DNA of 6,807 nt from a bacterium HR25 (GTDB lineage: Bacteria; Chloroflexota; Dehalococcoidia; SM23-28-2; HRbin24). Shown in pieces: positions 1 to 4,836 of the stretch. The first letter of the stretch is position 1. Every line of letters starts with the position of its first letter. Made by a program: the position numbers and the translations under genes. The stretch lies in the NCBI GenBank assembly GCA_002898615.1, contig BEIB01000044.1, positions 1 to 6,807 on the forward strand. Reading direction: 5' to 3'. The notes under the pieces were generated by a model, which ran no database searches, was not told where the DNA came from, and saw nothing but the letters and a program-made list of their open reading frames with translations.

Positions 1-348
1 CCGCCGGGGTTCATAGTGGGCTGTTCCACCAACAACGTGGAGGAGGCCCGGCGGGCGGAGGCGGATGGGGCGAGCTACGTCTCGGTGGGGCGCCTCTTCC
101 CCACGCAGTCCAAAGAGGACACCCGTCCCGCCTCCACGGATACGGTGCGACAGATCAGGGCGGCCGTCAGGGTGCCGGTCTGCGCCATCGGCGGCATCAA
201 CGAGGAGAACATCGACGCCGTTCTGGCCGCCGGGGCGGACATGGCGGCCGTCATCGGGGCGGTGGTGGCCGCCCCCGATCCGGAGGAGGCAGCGCGGCGC
301 CTGGCCTCTCGCTTCGGGCGGGCGGTCACAGGAAGCGGCCAGGACTGA
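1..348 (+). CDS. thiE: Thiamine-phosphate synthase, C-terminal part (cut by window start)
   Basis: ThiE is a cytoplasmic TIM-barrel enzyme. It joins hydroxymethylpyrimidine diphosphate to the thiazole phosphate to make thiamine phosphate. Only the last 115 residues are visible. The frame is open to base 1, so the GTG at 16 is internal and about 90-100 N-terminal residues lie outside the window. Seen in the sequence: GCSTNN (the family usually has G-[VC]-S-T/A-H, so Asn replaces the common His), then GRLFPTQSKEDTR, which matches the GPxFPTxTKxDT loop that contacts pyrophosphate and thiazole phosphate. CAIGGINEEN is the phosphate-binding glycine loop near the barrel end, and AGADMAAVIGAV is the last strand region. 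The gene ends at TGA 346-348, inside the 3' end of the opposing thiO. Nearness to thiO supports a thiamine role. The family call is firm; fusion to another domain upstream cannot be excluded. Confidence 0.93.
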   Translation, partial: PPGFIVGCSTNNVEEARRAEADGASYVSVGRLFPTQSKEDTRPASTDTVRQIRAAVRVPVCAIGGINEENIDAVLAAGADMAAVIGAVVAAPDPEEAARRLASRFGRAVTGSGQD

Positions 349-1432
349 AGGGCGCCAGGGGAAGCTCGGGCCGCTCCCCCAGGAGGAGCTGGGACATCAG
401 ACGGCCGGTGATGGGAGCCAGGAGGATGCCGTTGCGGAAGTGTCCCGTTGCCACGCTCAGACCCTCCCAGCCCGGCACCGTCCCCATGATGGGTAGCCCG
501 TCCGGGGAGCCAGGCCGGAGGCCGGCCCAGGCGGAGCCCTCCTGGACATGGCGGAAGGCCGGTGCCAGCTCCCCGGCCATGCGGCGCAGGGATGCCAGCC
601 CCCGTTGGGTGGTGCGGGGGCGGAACCCCACGTCCTCCACGGTGGCGCCGGCCCAGGTGGTGCCGTTGGGCTTGGGGACGAGATAGCCCCGCGGCCCCCA
701 GACGATGCGGCGCAGTGGCGTGCCCGGGTAGGCCAGCATCTGCCCCCGACGGGGAGGGGTGGCTATGTGAACGCCCAGGCAGCCCAGCAGCCGGCCCGTC
801 CAGGCCCCCAGGGCCAGCACCACATGGCCCCCTGGCAGGCTGCCCCGGGGCGTCCTCACGCCCGTGATGCGGCGCCCGCGGCGCAGGAAGCCGAAGACAG
901 GCGTCCCCGTGAGGATGCGCACGCCCCGCCGCTGGGTGGCCACGGCCAGGGCATCGACCAGCCGGACCGGGTTGACCTGGCCCTCGTGGGGAGAGTAGAG
1001 GGCGGCCCGCACCGCCGGGGTGAGGCCGGGCTCCAGCTCGCGCACGGCCCATCCCTCCAGCCACTCCAGACCCGGCTCCAGCGCCCGCTGCCACCGCAGA
1101 CGCTCCCGCAGCTCCCCCTCCTGCTCCGCCGTGAGGGCGACCCGCAGGAGGCCGGGCATCGTAAGCTCCAGGTCGATGCCTGTCTCCTGGCGCAGCTCCT
1201 CCGCCCAGGCGGGATAGAGGCGGAAGCTGGCCAGGGCCAGGTCGGCGAAGGGGCCAGGGCTGTGTGACTCGCTCAGGGGGACGAGCATGCCGGCGGCCGC
1301 CCGGGACGCTCCCTGCCCTGGCTGTCCCTGCTCCACTACGGTGACAGACGCGCCCGCGCCGGCCAGATAATAGGCGATGGAGCAGCCGATGACGCCGCCG
1401 CCGACGACGATGAAATCGCTCCCGGCGTCCAA
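326..1432 (-). CDS. thiO: Glycine oxidase ThiO-like FAD-dependent amine oxidase
   Basis: This is a DAO-family flavoenzyme of 368 residues, the normal length for ThiO. ThiO oxidises glycine to the imine that ThiG uses to build the thiazole ring of thiamine. Visible features: the FAD dinucleotide motif GGGVIG at residues 11-16 with Glu34 ending the second strand to bind the ribose; ASRAAAGML (42-50), typical of the family; GQVNPVRLVDAL (151-162); GATVEDVGF (262-270); WAGLRPGSPDGLPIMG (302-317); and GHFRNGILLAP (330-340). The Arg residues in the LRP and FRNG segments match the positions that bind the substrate carboxylate in characterised glycine oxidases. The start is TTG (1430-1432). It is the only start codon between an in-frame TAG (1436-1438) and the FAD motif, and a GGGAG lies about 10 bases upstream. 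Its last 23 bases overlap thiE head-on. It probably follows the zinc-ribbon gene in one transcript. thiS and thiG are not in the window, so a sarcosine or D-amino-acid oxidase role remains possible. Confidence 0.88.
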   Translation of the reverse strand: MDAGSDFIVVGGGVIGCSIAYYLAGAGASVTVVEQGQPGQGASRAAAGMLVPLSESHSPGPFADLALASFRLYPAWAEELRQETGIDLELTMPGLLRVALTAEQEGELRERLRWQRALEPGLEWLEGWAVRELEPGLTPAVRAALYSPHEGQVNPVRLVDALAVATQRRGVRILTGTPVFGFLRRGRRITGVRTPRGSLPGGHVVLALGAWTGRLLGCLGVHIATPPRRGQMLAYPGTPLRRIVWGPRGYLVPKPNGTTWAGATVEDVGFRPRTTQRGLASLRRMAGELAPAFRHVQEGSAWAGLRPGSPDGLPIMGTVPGWEGLSVATGHFRNGILLAPITGRLMSQLLLGERPELPLAPFSPGRFL

Positions 1433-1473
1433 GGGCTACTCGCTCCCGATGACAGCGGAACGCAAGAGACGAC

Positions 1474-1668
1474 CTACAATAGCCGCGAGTGGCCCCTCAG
1501 GGCCGGGAACCTTTCGGCCCAGGGCCTGGCCCGGCCCATGGCCAGGGCCAGGTCTATATCCTCGGCCGTAGCGAAGCCGCAGTGCTCGCAGACGTAGTAT
1601 TCACCCCACAAGTCGTGGCAAGAGCGGAGCTGCTCGCCGCAGGAGGGGCAGATGGGGCTCAGATCCAC
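1474..1668 (-). CDS. Small zinc-ribbon protein of unknown function
   Basis: This is a 64-residue protein, if translation begins at the GTG at 1666-1668. That codon has an ideal AAGGAGGT (1676-1683) seven bases upstream. An in-frame ATG at 1690-1692 would add eight residues (MPAKEVVA) but would place the perfect ribosome site inside the gene, so I prefer the GTG. The protein has two CxxC knuckles, CPSC (7-10) and CEHC (27-30), separated by 16 residues, with an extra Cys17-His18 pair between them. This is the layout of a treble-clef or zinc-ribbon metal site. The C-terminal half is a short charged helix-like stretch (AEDIDLALAMGRARPW) with no known motif. The gene lies 41 bases upstream of thiO on the same strand and downstream of a good promoter, so the two are probably cotranscribed. 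No function can be assigned; such ribbons often act as nucleic-acid or protein-binding adaptors. Confidence 0.68.
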   Translation of the reverse strand: MDLSPICPSCGEQLRSCHDLWGEYYVCEHCGFATAEDIDLALAMGRARPWAERFPALRGHSRLL

Positions 1669-1675
1669 CGCTACC

Positions 1676-1683
1676 ACCTCCTT
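1676..1683 (-). promoter_or_regulatory. Strong ribosome binding site deciding the zinc-ribbon start
   Basis: On the - strand this reads AAGGAGGT, a full match to the anti-Shine-Dalgarno complement. It sits seven bases before GTG 1668-1666. It lies within the reading frame that would open at the alternative ATG 1692, which argues for the downstream GTG as the true start. Confidence 0.7.
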
Positions 1684-1685
1684 GG

Positions 1686-1699
1686 CCGGCATAGGCCGG
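1686..1699. repeat. Small inverted repeat in the zinc-ribbon leader
   Basis: CCGGC and GCCGG flank a four-base loop (ATAG), giving a 5-bp GC stem. In the - strand transcript the stem would sit just before the strong ribosome site at 1676-1683 and contain the alternative ATG 1692 in its loop region. That would discourage use of the ATG. There is no U-tract, so it is not a terminator. It may be chance in GC-rich DNA. Confidence 0.3.
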
Positions 1700-1718
1700 T
1701 GTTATAGGTCTTATTGAG

Positions 1719-1746
1719 TTTATCATGCCGCAGGCCTTCCTGTCAA
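1719..1746 (-). promoter_or_regulatory. Putative sigma-70 promoter for zinc-ribbon gene and thiO
   Basis: On the - strand a perfect -35 box TTGACA (1746-1741) is followed after 16 bases by GATAAA (1724-1719, four of six matches to TATAAT). TAAACT, two bases further on, is an alternative -10 with an 18-base spacer. Transcription would begin near 1712, giving a leader of about 44 bases before the GTG at 1668. The -35 box overlaps an 8-bp palindrome CAATATTG (1744-1751), a possible operator half-site region. The segment is markedly AT-rich against its GC-rich surroundings. Confidence 0.5.
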
Positions 1747-1785
1747 TATTGTTTTCAATCACTACAAAAAATACAGCGGAGACGC

Positions 1786-1813
1786 CTGACGCGGTCGGCC
1801 CTTGTGCTAGAAT
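1786..1813 (+). promoter_or_regulatory. Putative sigma-70 promoter for the LLM oxidoreductase-SDR operon
   Basis: CTGACG (1786-1791, four of six matches to TTGACA), a 16-base spacer, then TAGAAT (1808-1813, five of six to TATAAT). Transcription would begin near 1820, leaving a leader of about 33 bases before ATG 1853, with GAGGG (1843-1847) as ribosome site. It is arranged back to back with the - strand promoter at 1719-1746. Confidence 0.5.
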
Positions 1814-1852
1814 AGGGGCGACCTTCCCATACCTGACACAGCGAGGGCAGCG

Positions 1853-2845
1853 ATGCGTTGGGGCGTGACCATACCCCTGGACGGCCTCCCTCTGGCGGCC
1901 CACCGGGAGGCGCTGGCGGAAGCCGTCCGCCTGGGCTACACCGATGCTTGGACGTCTGAGGTAGATGGGACGGACTCCGTCACCCCGGCGGCAGTGGCGG
2001 CCGCCTGGTTCCCCGAGCTGAACGTGGGCACCGCCATCACCAACATCTATCTGCGGGGGCCGGGCCTGCTGGCCCAGACGGCCGCCGCCCTGGCAGAGAT
2101 AGCACCGGGGCGGGCACACCTGGGCCTGGGCGTGAGCACCAAGGTCATCGTAGAGCGTTGGAACGGCCACCGGCTGGAGCGGCCCCTCTCCCGTATGCGG
2201 GCGACCGTAGACTTCCTGCGCACCGTCCTAGCGGGCGAGCGGGCCAGCAGCGAGGAGCTGGGCGTCCAGGGCTTCCGTCTGAGCCGACGGGTGGAGACGC
2301 CCCCTGCCATATATGTGGCCGCCCTCCGCCGCGCCATGCTCCGGCTGGCGGGAGAGATAGCGGACGGCGTCATCACCAACTGGCTGGCCCCGGGGGACGT
2401 CCCGCGGGTGGTGGAAGCGGTCAGGGAGGCGGCGCGGGCTGCCGGTCGGGAGCCGGAGTCGGTGAAGGTGGCCTGTCGCATATTCGTCATGCCGCCCCTT
2501 CCGGACGCCGCCGTGCGCAGCGTGGGGCGGCGCCTGGCCGCCGTCTACATCACCGCCCCCGTCTACAGGGCATTCCACGAGTGGCTGGGCCGGGGCGACC
2601 TGATCCGGCCGGCGGTGGAGGCCTGGGAGGCCGGCGACCGCCGCGCCGCCCTGGAGCTCATCCCCGACCGTCTCCTGGAGGAGCTGCTGGTGATGGGCAA
2701 CCGTCAGGAGTGCGTGGACAAGGTGCTGGCCTACTGTCGGAACGGCGTGGACATACCCATCCTGCAGCTCATCACTGTGGGCGAAGGGCCGCAGCAGCAG
2801 GCGGAGATCTCGCTGCGCATGTTGCGGGAGCTGGCCAGACCGTAA
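1853..2845 (+). CDS. LLM-class (luciferase-like) F420/flavin-dependent oxidoreductase
   Basis: This 330-residue protein belongs to the bacterial luciferase-like TIM-barrel superfamily. Its members use F420 or reduced FMN to transfer hydride or oxygen to varied substrates. Seen: an opening strand MRWGVTIPLDG; AVRLGYTDAWTSEVDG (25-39), the family's 'GFDSxWxxE' segment; VGTAITNIYLRGPGLLAQTAA (58-78), the typical strand and helix around the cofactor pocket; PGRAHLGLGVS (85-95), the R-x-x-LGLG motif; ADGVITNWLAP (170-180), the strand lining the phosphate site; and a C-terminal GNRQECVDKVLAYCRNGVD (282-300), matching the common 'G(T/S)PEEVxEKLxxYxxAGVD' region. The length is normal and the start has GAGGG five bases upstream. 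It is first in a likely two-gene operon with the SDR, 16 bases apart. Cofactor (F420 versus FMN) and substrate cannot be decided from the sequence. The overall pattern is closer to F420-dependent methylenetetrahydromethanopterin-reductase-like members than to true luciferases. Confidence 0.88.
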   Translation: MRWGVTIPLDGLPLAAHREALAEAVRLGYTDAWTSEVDGTDSVTPAAVAAAWFPELNVGTAITNIYLRGPGLLAQTAAALAEIAPGRAHLGLGVSTKVIVERWNGHRLERPLSRMRATVDFLRTVLAGERASSEELGVQGFRLSRRVETPPAIYVAALRRAMLRLAGEIADGVITNWLAPGDVPRVVEAVREAARAAGREPESVKVACRIFVMPPLPDAAVRSVGRRLAAVYITAPVYRAFHEWLGRGDLIRPAVEAWEAGDRRAALELIPDRLLEELLVMGNRQECVDKVLAYCRNGVDIPILQLITVGEGPQQQAEISLRMLRELARP

Positions 2846-2861
2846 TCAAAGGGAGGCGACC

Positions 2862-3671
2862 ATGGACCCCAGAGACAAAGTAGCCCTGGTGACGGGCGCC
2901 GCCTCCGGCATAGGGCGGGCCACTGCCCTGGCCCTGGCCCGGGCCGGCGCCAGCGTCGTCGTGGTGGACCTGAACAAAGAGGGCGGCCAGGAGACGGTGC
3001 GTCTGATAGAGGCGGAGGGCGGGCGGGCCGCCTTCGTCCGGGTGGACGTGACCCGCTGGGAGGACCTGGAGCGGATGGTGGCCTTCGCCGAGGAGACCTT
3101 CGGCGGGCTGGACATCGCCCACAACAATGCCGGCATCGTCACTGGCCGCCCTCGCTTCCCCCGCTCGCCCCGGGAGAAGTGGGAGCGCTGTCTGGACGTC
3201 TGCCTGTGGGCGGTCATCGCCTCCATACAGCTTGAGGTGCCGGCCATGCAGCGCCGCGGCGGGGGCGTCATCGTCAACACCGCCTCCCTGGCCGGCGTGG
3301 TGGGCTTCCAGGCGGACCCCGTCTACACCGCCGCCAAACACGGGGTGGTGGGGCTGACCCGCGCCCTGGCCTTCCTCCATAGCGAGGCCAACATAAGGGT
3401 CAACTGCGTCTGCCCCGGCGTGGTGGACACCCCCATCCTCTTCCAGGCGATGGAGGGCGCTTCCCCGGAGAGGCTGGCCCAGTACAAGGCCCAGCTAGAC
3501 GAGCTGCCCAAGCTGCGGCCGGAAGAGATAGCTGAGGCCGTCCTGGAGATAGTGCGGGACGACTCCATGGTGGGGGAGGCGATGGGCGTCCTGCCAGGGC
3601 GGCCCCGCCGCCTCATCCCGCCGGCGGTGCGGCTGGAGACGGACCCCCTTACGCGCATAATGGGCGGCTAG
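2862..3671 (+). CDS. Short-chain dehydrogenase/reductase (SDR), probably NAD-dependent
   Basis: This is a classical SDR of 269 residues in a Rossmann fold, interconverting an alcohol and a ketone. Seen: TGAASGIG (11-18), the TGxxxGxG cofactor loop; Asp36 after VVVV, which favours NAD(H) over NADP(H); VDVT (61-64), adenine-binding; NNAG (88-91); Ser142 in NTASLAG; Tyr155 and Lys159 in YTAAK, the catalytic pair; and NCVCPGVVDTP (181-191) after the active site. The Asn of the usual catalytic tetrad, in the 'vNLxG' segment after NNAG, reads VCLWA here, so Cys114 takes its place. The ribosome site GGGAGG (2851-2856) is five bases from ATG, and the gene follows the LLM oxidoreductase gene by 16 bases. 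Its TAG stop shares the palindrome CTAG with the stop of the opposing kinase gene. Context suggests a hydroxyacyl or ketoacyl substrate, perhaps as a C4 ketoacyl-CoA reductase like LvaD, but this is inference. Confidence 0.92.
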   Translation: MDPRDKVALVTGAASGIGRATALALARAGASVVVVDLNKEGGQETVRLIEAEGGRAAFVRVDVTRWEDLERMVAFAEETFGGLDIAHNNAGIVTGRPRFPRSPREKWERCLDVCLWAVIASIQLEVPAMQRRGGGVIVNTASLAGVVGFQADPVYTAAKHGVVGLTRALAFLHSEANIRVNCVCPGVVDTPILFQAMEGASPERLAQYKAQLDELPKLRPEEIAEAVLEIVRDDSMVGEAMGVLPGRPRRLIPPAVRLETDPLTRIMGG

Positions 3672-4711
3672 CCGCGCAGGGGGGCGAAGCTGGACTGGTT
3701 GGCGATCCTGAGGCCGCGGCGCGCCAGCACCAGCACCTGGTCGCCGATGGTCTCGAACCCTTCGCCGACGGTGCCGCCGCCCAGGTAGCGGGCGTACATG
3801 TTCTCCAGGATGACCGCCAGCTTGAAGTGTCCCAGCACCACGTAGTAGTCGAGCTGGCTGAGGTCTCGCCCGCTCTTCTCGGCGTAGCGCTGGGCCACCT
3901 CGTCCCAGGTGGGGAAGCCGGGCAGGCTGGTGACAGTGACGCCGGCCACGCTGAGCTCCTGGTCCACCCCCCGCGCCCAGTACATGCGCAGCATGCCCAC
4001 GTCGGCCAGGGGGTCGCCCAGGGTGGCCATCTCCCAGTCCAGGACGGCGATGATGTTCCCCTCCTCGTCCACGATGGCGTTGTCTAGACGGTAGTCGCCA
4101 TGGACGATGGCGTGGTCGCTCTCCTCCATGGTGATCTGGTTGAGGCGACGGCACAGCTCGTCCAGCTCCGGGATGTCACGGAAGCGGATGCGCTGCCATT
4201 GCTCGGTGAAGCGCTTCACCTGGCGGGCCAGGTAGCCCTGGGGGCGGCCGAAGTCGCTCAGGCCTATCTCGTCGGGGCGCAGGGCGTGCAGAGTGGCCAG
4301 CACGTCCACTAGCTGCTCTCCCATACGCCGCCGCTGAGCCTCATCGTAGCGCTGCGCCACTTCCTTGGGGTTGGCGGGGACGAAGCCTTTCACATAGGTC
4401 ATGACGTAGAAGGGGGCGCCTATCACCTCCGGGTCGCCACAGAAGGCGAGGGGACGGGGCGCCGGCACCGCCGTGTCCTTGATAGCGGAGAGGACGCGGA
4501 ACTCCCGCGACATGTCGTGGGCGGTGGGCTGCACGTGGGAGAGAGGGGGGCGCCGCAGCACCCAGGACTGGCCGTCCCCGTCGAGCCGGTAGGTCAGGTT
4601 CGACCGCCCGTGGCCGATGAGGGAGGCCCGCAGCTCCTGCACAGGCGCCACGTGCTCACGGAACCAGGGGAGAAGGTTCGCCATCACAATGCCAGGAACG
4701 TCCTCGGCCAT
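3668..4711 (-). CDS. APH-fold phosphotransferase, ACAD10/11-kinase-like (LvaA-like)
   Basis: This 347-residue kinase has the aminoglycoside-phosphotransferase/choline-kinase fold. Seen: GHGRSNLTYRL (33-43), the nucleotide loop; WVLRRPP (50-56), where the ATP-binding Lys of most kinases is Arg, common in this subfamily; Glu70 in SREFRVL; YVMTYVKG (102-109), the hinge; HGDYRLDN (204-211), the catalytic loop with Asp206 and Asn211; VLDWEMATLGDPLADVG (223-239), carrying the metal-binding Asp225 and the GDPLAD motif typical of the ACAD10/11 kinase domain. The best start is ATG 4711-4709 with AGGG upstream; Met10 is a weaker alternative. It is divergent from an acyl-CoA dehydrogenase across a 125-base gap and converges on the SDR with overlapping stops. 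In animal ACAD10/ACAD11 this kinase is fused to an acyl-CoA dehydrogenase and phosphorylates 4-hydroxyacyl-CoAs; bacterial LvaA does the same for 4-hydroxyvaleryl-CoA. A similar role is inferred here. Antibiotic resistance is unlikely. Confidence 0.87.
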   Translation of the reverse strand: MAEDVPGIVMANLLPWFREHVAPVQELRASLIGHGRSNLTYRLDGDGQSWVLRRPPLSHVQPTAHDMSREFRVLSAIKDTAVPAPRPLAFCGDPEVIGAPFYVMTYVKGFVPANPKEVAQRYDEAQRRRMGEQLVDVLATLHALRPDEIGLSDFGRPQGYLARQVKRFTEQWQRIRFRDIPELDELCRRLNQITMEESDHAIVHGDYRLDNAIVDEEGNIIAVLDWEMATLGDPLADVGMLRMYWARGVDQELSVAGVTVTSLPGFPTWDEVAQRYAEKSGRDLSQLDYYVVLGHFKLAVILENMYARYLGGGTVGEGFETIGDQVLVLARRGLRIANQSSFAPLRG

Positions 4712-4750
4712 CGCTCTACCCTGCCTGGAATTAAGAATAAGGGCGACTGC

Positions 4751-4763
4751 TGCCCGTCAGGCA
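4751..4763. repeat. Short inverted repeat at the upstream edge of the divergent promoter
   Basis: TGCC and GGCA flank a five-base centre (CGTCA). The site overlaps where the -35 box of the + strand promoter would fall, so it could be an operator for a dimeric regulator. The arms are only 4 bp, so chance is a real possibility. No regulator gene is in the window. Confidence 0.25.
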
Positions 4764-4770
4764 CTCCGAA

Positions 4771-4780
4771 TATTATAATA
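4771..4780. promoter_or_regulatory. Palindromic -10 element, putative bidirectional promoter
   Basis: TATTATAATA is its own reverse complement. It contains a perfect TATAAT on the + strand (4774-4779) and on the - strand (4777-4772). It lies in the AT-rich middle of the gap between the kinase (- strand) and the acyl-CoA dehydrogenase (+ strand). Both -35 regions are weak: CTGCCC at 4750-4755 (+, 18-base spacer), and TGGTCG on the - strand at 4799-4794 (16-base spacer). The weak -35 boxes suggest activator help or weak transcription. The + leader would be about 50 bases, ending in AGGAGG (4826-4831) five bases before ATG 4837. A separate - strand possibility is CTGACG (4760-4755) with TATTCT (4739-4734) at a short 15-base spacing. 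Confidence 0.5.
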
Positions 4781-4836
4781 GCCACGAGGTCTCCGACCAC
4801 CCTGGCAAGACCTTCGCTTTCGCTCAGGAGGAGAGG

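Noticed and set aside
75..1094. A 339-codon open frame on the - strand across thiE and thiO
   Set aside because: It is a shifted-frame shadow of thiO and the antisense of thiE, rich in Gly, Ala, Pro and Arg, with no domain.
1826..1855. A sequence resembling part of a TPP riboswitch (ACCTGACA followed by GCGAGGG) before the LLM gene
   Set aside because: The CTGAGA element and the paired helices of the THI box are absent, the leader is too short, and the downstream gene is not a thiamine gene.
1601..2170. A - strand open frame spanning the divergent promoter region and the start of the LLM gene
   Set aside because: It crosses the AT-rich control island, runs antisense to the LLM gene and out of frame with the zinc-ribbon gene, and has no recognisable motif.
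3668..4711. Aminoglycoside resistance kinase
   Set aside because: The fold is shared, but the GDPLAD segment, the Arg in place of the ATP-site Lys, and the acyl-CoA dehydrogenase neighbour point to the ACAD10/11-LvaA type and not to a resistance enzyme.
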